A stretch of 64,000 nucleotides of DNA from Allomuricauda sp. (GTDB lineage Bacteria > Bacteroidota > Bacteroidia > Flavobacteriales > Flavobacteriaceae). A program made the position numbers and the translations under genes. A model generated the notes under the pieces. That model saw nothing but the letters and a program-made list of their open reading frames with translations. It searched no databases and had not been told where the DNA came from. Below, piece by piece: positions 1 to 8,232 of the stretch; positions within the stretch are counted from its first letter, which is position 1; every line of letters begins with the position of its first letter. The stretch covers positions 1,220,774 through 1,284,773 of the forward strand of contig NZ_JACESV010000002.1 of NCBI RefSeq assembly GCF_013911645.1, written 5' to 3'.

Positions 1-2793
1 TTGGTGAAGACCAGGGAAGGAAGGCCCATCAAAATTGAAAACAATGCCGATGCGAAGGTTAACGGAGGTGCCAATGCAAGGGTACAGGCTTCTGTTTTAA
101 CCTTGTACGATAGCAAAAGGGTTCAGGGGCCAATGGCCAATGGTGAGCCTGTGGAATGGAAAGTGTTGGATGCGACCGTTAAGGCGAAGTTGAATGCCTT
201 GAAAGGTTCCAATAAGCAAGTGGTTTTATTGACACAGACTTACGCCAGTCCTTCAACTTCAAAATTAATAGCTGAGTTTAAGGCAGCTTACGGAGAAAAT
301 GTGAACCATGTCGTTTACGATGCCATTTCCGAAGATGCCGCATTGAATGCATATCAAAAAGCTTACGGTGAGCGTGCCTTGGCCGATTACGATTTTGAGA
401 AAGCCGATTTGATCGTTTCTTTCGGAGCGGATTTTCTTGGTGATTGGCAAGGTGGGGGTTATGACTCTGGTTACGCCAAAGGACATGTTCCCAAAAATGG
501 AAAAATGTCGAGACATGTGCAGTTGGAAGCTAACATGTCTTTGACGGGTGCCAATGCCGACAAGCGATATCCGATGACGCCTACACAGCAAAAAATTGCC
601 CTTGCCAAATTGTATGGTAAGTTGAACGGCAGTAGTGTTGGTGGAGGTACTTCTGATGTTGACGAAGCTGTTGACAAAGTTGCGGCCGAGATCAAAAAAG
701 CAGGTAGCAAAGCAGTTGTGGTAAGCGGTCTTAATGACGAAAATGCACAGACTGTTGTGTTGGCCATCAACAAATTATTGGCCAGCGAAGCTTTTGATCC
801 TGAAAAACCAAAATATGTACGCCAAGGTGATGCTGCAAAAGTGGCCAAATTGGTTGCCGATATGAACGCGGGACGTGTTGGGGCATTGATCATGGATGGC
901 GTTAACCCAGCGTATACATTGCCAAATGCGGAAGAGTTCCTTTCTGGGCTTGAGCAAGTGGACGTGTCGGTTGACTTTGCATATATCAATGATGAAACGG
1001 CGCAAGCGTCCAGTTATGTGGCTGCGGCTTCACATTATTTGGAGTCTTGGGGTGATGCCCAGTTCAAAAAAGGAGAATACAGTTTAATGCAACCTGCCAT
1101 TCGGGAGTTGTTTGATACAAAACAGTTTCAAACAGCACTTTTGACATGGATGGGTTTCGAGAAAACATACTACGAGTACATAAAGGAAACTTGGAGTACA
1201 GATGTGCTTCAGGGTGGATCTTGGAACCAAGCATTGCAAGATGGTGTGTTCGCCGCACCTGCAGTGACTATTGAAGATGCTGAGGCAACAACTGTTACTG
1301 CATCTGAAGAAGGTCAGCCTGAAATAGTTCCGATTGCCTCTGCAATCCGTTCTTTGGTAAATTCAACAAGCCCGGGCACCGAGTTGGTGCTCTATTCCAA
1401 AGTTGGGATGGGTGATGGCCGTCAGGCCAACAACCCTTGGTTGCAAGAGTTCCCTGATCCTATTTCTAGGGTGTCTTGGGACAATTATATAACGGTTTCC
1501 AAAGCTGATGCAGAATCTTGGGGGCTTGAAAATACAATTGAGGCCGATGGTGGTGTTAATGGTAGCTACGTAAAATTGACCGTGGATGGTAAAGTGTTGG
1601 ATAATGTTCCGGTAATTGTCCAGCCAGGTCAGGCAATAGGTACTGTTGGTCTATCTTTTGGTTATGGTAAAAAAGCTGGAATGCAAGAGGAGATGGCCAC
1701 TGGGGTCAATGCATATACTTTGTATGGCAACTTCTCCAATGTCCAGTCCGTAACTGTCGAAAAGTCGGACGGGGTACACGAGTTTGCTTGTATCCAATCA
1801 CATAAAACATTGATGGGTAGAGGGGATATTATCAAGGAAACCACCTTGGAAATATTCAATACCAAAGATCATGCGGAGTGGAACCCAATGCCTCACGTAT
1901 CATTGAATCATCAAGAAATTCCAGTGACTTCGCCAGATGCGGATCTATGGGATGAATTTGATAGAAGCATTGGACATCACTTTAATTTGTCCATCGACTT
2001 AAATGCATGTACCGGATGTGGTGCTTGTGTTATAGCATGTCATGCAGAGAACAACGTTCCTGTTGTTGGTAAAGCTGAAATGCGTCGTTCCAGGGATATG
2101 CACTGGTTACGAATTGATAGGTATTATTCTTCCGAAGAGACCTTTGAGGAGGACAACGAGAAGAAGGAAAGCATGGATGGTCTTTGGGGAGATAAAGGTT
2201 CTCTTGGTGGATTCAGGGAGATGGAAGACCCATCTGCCAACCCACAAGTGGCTTTCCAACCTGTAATGTGCCAGCACTGTAACCATGCACCTTGTGAAAC
2301 GGTTTGTCCAGTGGCTGCTACATCGCACAGTAGGCAAGGTCAAAACCATATGGCTTATAACAGATGTGTAGGTACTAGATATTGTGCCAATAACTGTCCA
2401 TATAAAGTTCGTAGGTTCAACTGGTTCTTATATAGTGATAACGACGAGTTTGACTTTAACATGAACAACGACTTGGGTAAAATGGTTATTAACCCAGATG
2501 TTAATGTACGTTCAAGGGGTGTTATGGAGAAATGCTCCATGTGTATCCAAATGACCCAAAAAACCATTTTGGATGCCAAGAGAGATGGAAGAGTGATCAA
2601 GGATGGTGAGTTCCAAACAGCCTGTTCTGCAGCATGTAGCAGTGGAGCCATGGTGTTTGGTGATATCAATGACCACGACAGTAAGGTGGCAGCGTTGAAA
2701 GAAGATGATAGAATGTACCATTTGTTGGAGCATGTAGGAACAAAACCAAATGTGTTCTACCATGTGAAGGTTAGAAACACCAACGAGGCTTAA
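1..2793 (+). CDS. actB: Alternative complex III iron-sulfur/molybdopterin-like subunit ActB (5' truncated)
   Basis: The large extracytoplasmic subunit of alternative complex III, a quinol:cytochrome c (or oxidase) oxidoreductase that replaces the bc1 complex in Bacteroidota. The reading frame is already open at base 1, so the N-terminus, where a Tat signal is expected, lies outside the window; 930 residues are visible. Residues about 1-620 resemble the molybdopterin-oxidoreductase fold, which in this family carries no cofactor. Residues about 660-900 form a ferredoxin-like domain with many cysteines: CTGCGACVIAC near residue 670, then CQHCNHAPCETVC, CVGTRYCANNC, CSMC and CSAAC. This agrees with the several Fe-S clusters known for ActB. 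It is followed after 33 bp by actC in the order actB-C-D-E-F. Family assignment is secure; the missing start is a window-edge effect. Confidence 0.96.
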   Translation: MVKTREGRPIKIENNADAKVNGGANARVQASVLTLYDSKRVQGPMANGEPVEWKVLDATVKAKLNALKGSNKQVVLLTQTYASPSTSKLIAEFKAAYGENVNHVVYDAISEDAALNAYQKAYGERALADYDFEKADLIVSFGADFLGDWQGGGYDSGYAKGHVPKNGKMSRHVQLEANMSLTGANADKRYPMTPTQQKIALAKLYGKLNGSSVGGGTSDVDEAVDKVAAEIKKAGSKAVVVSGLNDENAQTVVLAINKLLASEAFDPEKPKYVRQGDAAKVAKLVADMNAGRVGALIMDGVNPAYTLPNAEEFLSGLEQVDVSVDFAYINDETAQASSYVAAASHYLESWGDAQFKKGEYSLMQPAIRELFDTKQFQTALLTWMGFEKTYYEYIKETWSTDVLQGGSWNQALQDGVFAAPAVTIEDAEATTVTASEEGQPEIVPIASAIRSLVNSTSPGTELVLYSKVGMGDGRQANNPWLQEFPDPISRVSWDNYITVSKADAESWGLENTIEADGGVNGSYVKLTVDGKVLDNVPVIVQPGQAIGTVGLSFGYGKKAGMQEEMATGVNAYTLYGNFSNVQSVTVEKSDGVHEFACIQSHKTLMGRGDIIKETTLEIFNTKDHAEWNPMPHVSLNHQEIPVTSPDADLWDEFDRSIGHHFNLSIDLNACTGCGACVIACHAENNVPVVGKAEMRRSRDMHWLRIDRYYSSEETFEEDNEKKESMDGLWGDKGSLGGFREMEDPSANPQVAFQPVMCQHCNHAPCETVCPVAATSHSRQGQNHMAYNRCVGTRYCANNCPYKVRRFNWFLYSDNDEFDFNMNNDLGKMVINPDVNVRSRGVMEKCSMCIQMTQKTILDAKRDGRVIKDGEFQTACSAACSSGAMVFGDINDHDSKVAALKEDDRMYHLLEHVGTKPNVFYHVKVRNTNEA

Positions 2794-2826
2794 TCAATAA
2801 AAAAAGAAGTAACTAGAAGATAAATT

Positions 2827-4578
2827 ATGGCGTCGCATTACGAAGCACCTATTCGAAAGCCCTTAGTGGTCGGAGACAAAGGATACCACGATGTAACAGT
2901 GGACATTGCCCGTCCGGTTGAGGGAAAGGCCAATAAACAATGGTGGATTGTATTCTCCATTGCATTAGTGGCATTCCTCTGGGGTCTAGGATGTATCATT
3001 TATACCATTTCCACGGGTATTGGGGTTTGGGGTCTTAACCGAACTGTTAACTGGGCCTGGGATATCACCAACTTTGTATGGTGGGTAGGTATTGGTCACG
3101 CAGGTACACTTATTTCGGCTGTACTCTTGCTTTTCCGTCAAAAATGGAGAATGGCAATCAACCGTTCTGCAGAGGCGATGACCATTTTCTCGGTTGTACA
3201 GGCAGGTTTGTTCCCGATTATCCACATGGGACGTCCATGGTTGGGTTACTGGGTACTTCCCATCCCTAACCAATTCGGTTCGCTTTGGGTAAACTTCAAC
3301 TCGCCCTTGCTTTGGGACGTGTTTGCGATTTCAACCTATCTTTCGGTATCATTGGTATTCTGGTGGACAGGTCTTTTGCCTGACTTTGCCATGATTCGTG
3401 ATAGAGCGGTAAAACCATTCCAAAAGAAAATATATAGCCTGTTGAGCTTTGGTTGGACAGGTCGTGCAAAGGATTGGCAACGTTTTGAGGAGGTTTCCTT
3501 GGTATTGGCCGGTTTGGCCACACCTTTGGTACTTTCCGTACATACCATTGTATCTTTTGACTTTGCTACCTCGGTAATTCCAGGATGGCACACCACGATT
3601 TTCCCGCCGTACTTTGTTGCGGGTGCGATTTTCTCTGGATTTGCCATGGTGAACACACTTTTGATTATTATGCGAAAAGTGTGCAGCCTTGAAGCCTATA
3701 TCACCGTACAGCATATCGAATTGATGAACATTGTAATTATGATTACGGGATCCATCGTAGGATGTGCCTATATCACAGAGTTGTTCATTGCATGGTATTC
3801 CGGTGTGGAGTACGAGCAGTATGCCTTCTTGAACAGGGCTACAGGACCTTACTGGTGGGCTTACTGGTCCATGATGACCTGTAACGTGTTCTCACCACAG
3901 TTTATGTGGTTCAAAAAATTACGTACCAGCATCATGTTCTCTTTCTTTATCTCTATAGTGGTGAATATTGGTATGTGGTTCGAGCGTTTTGTAATTATCG
4001 TGACCTCATTGCACAGGGATTACTTGCCATCTTCTTGGACTATGTTCTCCCCAACATTTGTGGATATCGGAATCTTTGTCGGAACCATCGGATTCTTCTT
4101 TGTACTGTTCCTATTATATTCCAGAACATTCCCCGTAATTGCACAGGCAGAGGTAAAATCAATCTTGAAATCATCAGGAGAGAAATACAAAAAGCTAAGG
4201 GATGCAGGAAAACCTTTGTATCAAATGCCACAAGGTGTTAACAAAGTGGTCAGCTACGATGAGCCTATTACCGATGATGTTTTGATGGGCGAGCCCAAAC
4301 CAACAGTTGGCGATAAAGTAGGAGTTTCTGAACTGTTGAGCGCTATCGGAACTTTTGATTCGGCAACAGAAACCCCCGACGATTTGAAAAAGATAAAAGG
4401 TGTAGGTCCGGAGATGGAGCGTACCTTAAACGAGATAGGTATTTTCACCTATGCACAGGTCGCTAGAATGACAGAAAAAGAGTATGATTTGCTGGACTCC
4501 ATTACGGGAAGATTCCCAGGTCGTGCGCAGCGCGATGATTGGGCCGGTCAAGCAAAGTTGTTAAACGATAAAAAATAA
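2827..4578 (+). CDS. actC: Alternative complex III NrfD-like quinol-binding subunit ActC with C-terminal HhH domain
   Basis: Polytopic NrfD/PsrC-family membrane subunit that forms a quinol-binding core with ActF. The first ~460 residues carry the expected run of hydrophobic helices, including WWVGIGHAGTLISAVLLLFR and the conserved HMGRPW segment. At 583 residues it is longer than a bare NrfD-like subunit. After a polar linker, residues about 518-583 form a separate small domain beginning DDLKKIKGVGPEMERTLNEI, with the GVGP signature of a helix-hairpin-helix fold and a following TYAQVARMT helix. Such domains are found free-standing or fused in other Bacteroidota proteins. actD starts 2 bp after the stop codon, so the genes are surely cotranscribed. 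The core function is certain; the role of the tail is unknown. Confidence 0.95.
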   Translation: MASHYEAPIRKPLVVGDKGYHDVTVDIARPVEGKANKQWWIVFSIALVAFLWGLGCIIYTISTGIGVWGLNRTVNWAWDITNFVWWVGIGHAGTLISAVLLLFRQKWRMAINRSAEAMTIFSVVQAGLFPIIHMGRPWLGYWVLPIPNQFGSLWVNFNSPLLWDVFAISTYLSVSLVFWWTGLLPDFAMIRDRAVKPFQKKIYSLLSFGWTGRAKDWQRFEEVSLVLAGLATPLVLSVHTIVSFDFATSVIPGWHTTIFPPYFVAGAIFSGFAMVNTLLIIMRKVCSLEAYITVQHIELMNIVIMITGSIVGCAYITELFIAWYSGVEYEQYAFLNRATGPYWWAYWSMMTCNVFSPQFMWFKKLRTSIMFSFFISIVVNIGMWFERFVIIVTSLHRDYLPSSWTMFSPTFVDIGIFVGTIGFFFVLFLLYSRTFPVIAQAEVKSILKSSGEKYKKLRDAGKPLYQMPQGVNKVVSYDEPITDDVLMGEPKPTVGDKVGVSELLSAIGTFDSATETPDDLKKIKGVGPEMERTLNEIGIFTYAQVARMTEKEYDLLDSITGRFPGRAQRDDWAGQAKLLNDKK

Positions 4579-4580
4579 TT

Positions 4581-5108
4581 ATGGCATCAAAAGTTATACA
4601 AGCACTTTACAACGATGACGATGTGTTGATGCATGCCGTAAAAAAGGTTAGGGCAGAGCACCATCATATTGAGGAGGTGTACACTCCGTTTCCTGTTCAC
4701 GGTCTGGACAAGGCAATGGGACTGGCGGATACCCGAATAGCTATTACCTCTTTCCTGTATGGATGTTTGGGGTTGACGGTTGCCGTAGTTATGATGAACT
4801 ATATCATGATCGAGGATTGGCCACAGGACATCGGTGGCAAGCCAAGCTTTAGTTACTTGGAAAACATGCCGGCCTTTGTTCCGATTATGTTCGAGCTTAC
4901 GGTTTTCTTTGCAGCCCACTTAATGGTGATTACCTTTTACCTAAGAAGTAGAATGTGGCCGTTCAAAAAAGCAGAAAACCCCGATAAACGTACAACCGAC
5001 GACCACTTTTTAATGGAAATAGGGTTGCACGATAACGAAAATGAACTTGCCGATTTGTTGTGGGAAACAGGTGCGGTAGAAGTAAAAGTTACAGAAAAGG
5101 AGTCTTAA
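4581..5108 (+). CDS. actD: Alternative complex III subunit ActD (DUF3341)
   Basis: A 175-residue membrane subunit of alternative complex III from the DUF3341 family. An N-terminal soluble stretch (DVLMHAVKKVR, EEVYTPFPVHGLD) is followed by two predicted transmembrane helices, about residues 54-74 and 95-120, and a charged C-terminus. In known complexes ActD packs against the quinol-binding subunits and has no cofactor. It lies between actC (2 bp gap) and actE (4 bp gap), which fixes the identification. Nothing is unusual in length or composition. Confidence 0.94.
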   Translation: MASKVIQALYNDDDVLMHAVKKVRAEHHHIEEVYTPFPVHGLDKAMGLADTRIAITSFLYGCLGLTVAVVMMNYIMIEDWPQDIGGKPSFSYLENMPAFVPIMFELTVFFAAHLMVITFYLRSRMWPFKKAENPDKRTTDDHFLMEIGLHDNENELADLLWETGAVEVKVTEKES

Positions 5109-5112
5109 TAAT

Positions 5113-5682
5113 ATGAAGCAATTAGGTAAAATAAGTGTTGCTTTGGTCCTGGTGATGTTCGCAACCTCTTGCGCGGACAAGAACAGTCCAAACTACCAAT
5201 TCATGCCAAACATGTACGAACCTGTAGGATATGAGACCTATCAAGGTGTGGACAATGGGTTGTTCCCCGATGGGACAGAGGCCCTTTTGCCACCAGAAGG
5301 TACCATTTCCAGAGGATACATGCCCTATGAGTTTGAAAACACTCCGGAAGGTAAAGAACTAGCAAGATTGAACACAAGCCCTTTGGATTCCCTAAAACAA
5401 GAAGAGAACTTGGCAAAAGGAGCAGAGCTTTACGCAATTTATTGTGCCGTATGCCATGGGCCAAAAGGGGATGGGCAAGGCAATCTTGTGAAGAGAGAAA
5501 AAATATTGGGTGTTCCCAGCTATGATGACGTAGCTAGAGATATTACTGTTGGAACCACATATCACGCGATTTATTACGGATTGAACTCCATGGGCTCATA
5601 CGCCTCTCAGTTCGCCAGTGAAGAAGAGATGTGGCAAGTGTCCGAATATGTAATGAAGTTAAAGGAAGACCTAACAAAATAA
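5113..5682 (+). CDS. actE: Alternative complex III monoheme cytochrome c subunit ActE
   Basis: A lipid-anchored monoheme cytochrome c that passes electrons from the Fe-S/heme core of alternative complex III towards the terminal oxidase. The N-terminus is a lipoprotein signal ending in ATSC, with the lipidated cysteine at residue 20. The single heme site is CAVCH at residues 111-115, and a methionine in NSMGSYA near the C-terminus is a plausible sixth ligand. The length, 189 residues, fits ActE. The gene sits 4 bp after actD and 17 bp before actF. Confidence 0.94.
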   Translation: MKQLGKISVALVLVMFATSCADKNSPNYQFMPNMYEPVGYETYQGVDNGLFPDGTEALLPPEGTISRGYMPYEFENTPEGKELARLNTSPLDSLKQEENLAKGAELYAIYCAVCHGPKGDGQGNLVKREKILGVPSYDDVARDITVGTTYHAIYYGLNSMGSYASQFASEEEMWQVSEYVMKLKEDLTK

Positions 5683-5699
5683 TAGGATAAGAAGAAACT

Positions 5700-7037
5700 A
5701 TGTATACCTTTTCAAACAAACTTAGAATAGGATCTTTCATAGCCATGGGGCTTGGATTTATATTCCTTGTAATTGGTTTTATGTCTGCCCCATCAACTGT
5801 AGAAGAGGCCAAGGCCATGGTAGCAGTACATGACGATGGTCATGGTGGAGGGCATGCAGAGGAAGCAACCAATGGCCATGGTGAAGAACAAAGTCACGGT
5901 GCAGAAGCTTCGCATGGGGAAGAACACGACGCATCCCACGACACCCATTTATTGCACCAATTACAAAATAGACCATGGTCCGCACTATACGTAGCTGCAT
6001 TCTTTTTCTTTATGATATCATTGGGTGTCTTGGCATTTTATGCCATACAACGCGCCGCACAAGCAGGTTGGTCCCCATTGCTCTTTAGGGTCATGGAAGG
6101 AATTACAGCTTATCTGGTTCCGGGCGGAATCATCGTATTTGTGATTTTATTGTTGTCCACATTGCACATGAACCACATGTTTGTATGGATGGATCCCGAA
6201 GTAGTGGCACACGATAAATTGCTGCAAGGTAAAGCAGGATACTTGAACCCGACCTTCTTTTTGATAAGAGCGGCCATATACTTGGGTGGATGGATTTTTT
6301 ACCGCCAATATTCAAGAAAACTGTCCTTGGCACAGGATGAGTCCGATGATAACAGCAACTTTGTGAAAAACTTTAGATGGTCCGCTGGTTTCTTGGTATT
6401 CTATTTGGTAACCGAATCCATGATGTCCTGGGACTGGATTATGAGTGTAGATCCCCACTGGTTCAGCACCCTGTTCGGATGGTATGTGTTTGCCGGTATG
6501 TTCGTTTCGGGCATTACAGTAATTGCAATGGTAACCGTTTACCTTAAATCAAAAGGATATCTGGAAGATGTAAATGATAGCCATATTCACGATTTGGCCA
6601 AGTTTATGTTCGGTATCAGTATTTTCTGGACGTATTTGTGGTTTGCACAATTCATGTTGATTTGGTACGCGAACATTCCAGAAGAAGTTACCTATTATGT
6701 GGCGAGGTTCCAAGATTATAAATTGCCATTCTTCGGAATGTTGGTCTTGAACTTTGTGTTCCCGTTATTGGTGCTTATGAACAGTGATTACAAGAGAATC
6801 AACTGGTTTGTGATCATGACAGGTATTGTGGTTCTATTTGGCCACTATTTGGATATATTTAATATGATAATGCCTGCAACGGTTGGTGACCAATGGTCTA
6901 TTGGATTGCCAGAGATTGGTGGTATTTTGTTCTTCGGAGGTTTGTTCGTTTACTGGGTGTTTACTGCTTTGACAAAGGCACCATTACAGCCCAAACGAAA
7001 CCCATTTATTGAGGAGAGTAGACATTTTCATTATTAA
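5700..7037 (+). CDS. actF: Alternative complex III second NrfD-like subunit ActF
   Basis: Second polytopic subunit of alternative complex III, paralogous to ActC, about ten membrane helices in 445 residues. Helix 1 (residues about 9-28) is followed by a strikingly His-, Glu- and Gly-rich loop (residues about 40-85, including HDDGHGGGHAEE and SHGEEHDASHD) before the second helix. That loop could bind metal ions but may only be an extramembrane spacer. The core segments SMMSWDWIMS and PHWFSTLFGWY are typical of the quinol:cytochrome c oxidoreductase subunit family. It ends 33 bp before the oxidase subunit II gene, supporting coexpression of alternative complex III with its oxidase partner. Confidence 0.93.
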   Translation: MYTFSNKLRIGSFIAMGLGFIFLVIGFMSAPSTVEEAKAMVAVHDDGHGGGHAEEATNGHGEEQSHGAEASHGEEHDASHDTHLLHQLQNRPWSALYVAAFFFFMISLGVLAFYAIQRAAQAGWSPLLFRVMEGITAYLVPGGIIVFVILLLSTLHMNHMFVWMDPEVVAHDKLLQGKAGYLNPTFFLIRAAIYLGGWIFYRQYSRKLSLAQDESDDNSNFVKNFRWSAGFLVFYLVTESMMSWDWIMSVDPHWFSTLFGWYVFAGMFVSGITVIAMVTVYLKSKGYLEDVNDSHIHDLAKFMFGISIFWTYLWFAQFMLIWYANIPEEVTYYVARFQDYKLPFFGMLVLNFVFPLLVLMNSDYKRINWFVIMTGIVVLFGHYLDIFNMIMPATVGDQWSIGLPEIGGILFFGGLFVYWVFTALTKAPLQPKRNPFIEESRHFHY

Positions 7038-7070
7038 TACAATACGATTTAAGTCTTAGATAGATATACG

Positions 7071-8195
7071 ATGACTGCATTATTAACATTAACTGTTTTA
7101 GTACTGGTTGCGATTGCAATTTGGCAGATGACCAAAATTTTTGAATTATCGCAAACAAAAACAGAGCACGATGAGATTGCGAACGATTCCGATAATAAAA
7201 ATAACGGCTACCTATTATTCGCCTTCCTGATTTTTATTTACGGAATAACTATTTTCAGTTTTGCCAAGTATTATAAGATGCTTTTGCCTGAGGCTGCATC
7301 TGAACACGGAGCAGATTACGACCAATTGATGTGGGTTTCTTTCGCAATTATATTCTTTGTTCAAACCATAACACAAGCTTTGCTCCACTATTTTGGATAT
7401 AAGTACAGGGGACAAAAGGGTAAAAAAGCACTCTTTTTTGCGGATAATGACAGATTGGAGTTCATTTGGACCATTATTCCAGTAATTGTACTGGCTGGTT
7501 TGATTCTTTGGGGATTGTACACATGGACCAATATCATGGACATCAACGAAGATGATGATCCGTTGATTGTGGAACTTTACGCACAACAATTTAACTGGAC
7601 TGCTAGATACGGTGGAGACGACAACGTTCTTGGTGAAGCCAATGTTCGTTTGATTGATATTGCCAATGCCAATGTACTCGGTTTGGATGAGTCCGACCCC
7701 AACGCAGAAGATGACATTATTGTAAAAGAATTGCACTTGCCCGTAGGAAGAAAAGTGAACTTTAAAATGAGGTCACAAGATGTACTGCACTCGGCATATA
7801 TGCCCCACTTTAGGGCGCAGATGAACTGTGTGCCCGGTATGATTACCCAGTTCTCTTTTACACCAACAGTTACAACAGAAGAAATGCGTTTAAACCCAGA
7901 TGTTGTGGACAAGGTAAAAAGAACCAATGCCATTAGGGCACAAAAAGCAGCAGAAGGGATACCAAATAACGAACCGTGGGAGTTCGATTACGTATTGCTG
8001 TGCAACAAAATATGCGGGAAATCCCATTATAACATGCAGATGAAGATTATAGTGGAAACCGAGGAAGAGTTCAATAAATGGCTTGCCGAACAGAAAACCT
8101 TTAAAGAAACTGTTATGGTCGATGAAACGGAGCAAGCACATAACTTGGAAGATGACGCTGATATTGAATTGAGCGAAACAGCTTCGGTAGAATAA
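7071..8195 (+). CDS. ctaC: Cytochrome c oxidase subunit II
   Basis: The CuA-bearing subunit of an aa3-type cytochrome c oxidase. The CuA site is visible as LHSAY (upstream His) and CNKICGKSHYNM, matching the CxxxCxxxHxxM pattern. There are about four hydrophobic segments (residues about 3-20, 46-68, 85-105 and 125-148) rather than the usual two, so the N-terminus is extended; this seems usual in Bacteroidota. An inserted acidic segment and a long C-terminal tail bring it to 374 residues. No c-type heme motif is present, so it is not a caa3 fusion. It is placed directly after actF and 37 bp before subunit I. Confidence 0.95.
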   Translation: MTALLTLTVLVLVAIAIWQMTKIFELSQTKTEHDEIANDSDNKNNGYLLFAFLIFIYGITIFSFAKYYKMLLPEAASEHGADYDQLMWVSFAIIFFVQTITQALLHYFGYKYRGQKGKKALFFADNDRLEFIWTIIPVIVLAGLILWGLYTWTNIMDINEDDDPLIVELYAQQFNWTARYGGDDNVLGEANVRLIDIANANVLGLDESDPNAEDDIIVKELHLPVGRKVNFKMRSQDVLHSAYMPHFRAQMNCVPGMITQFSFTPTVTTEEMRLNPDVVDKVKRTNAIRAQKAAEGIPNNEPWEFDYVLLCNKICGKSHYNMQMKIIVETEEEFNKWLAEQKTFKETVMVDETEQAHNLEDDADIELSETASVE

Positions 8196-8232
8196 CAAAC
8201 AAAAGAGAATAACGAAATAAATTAATTGGAAT

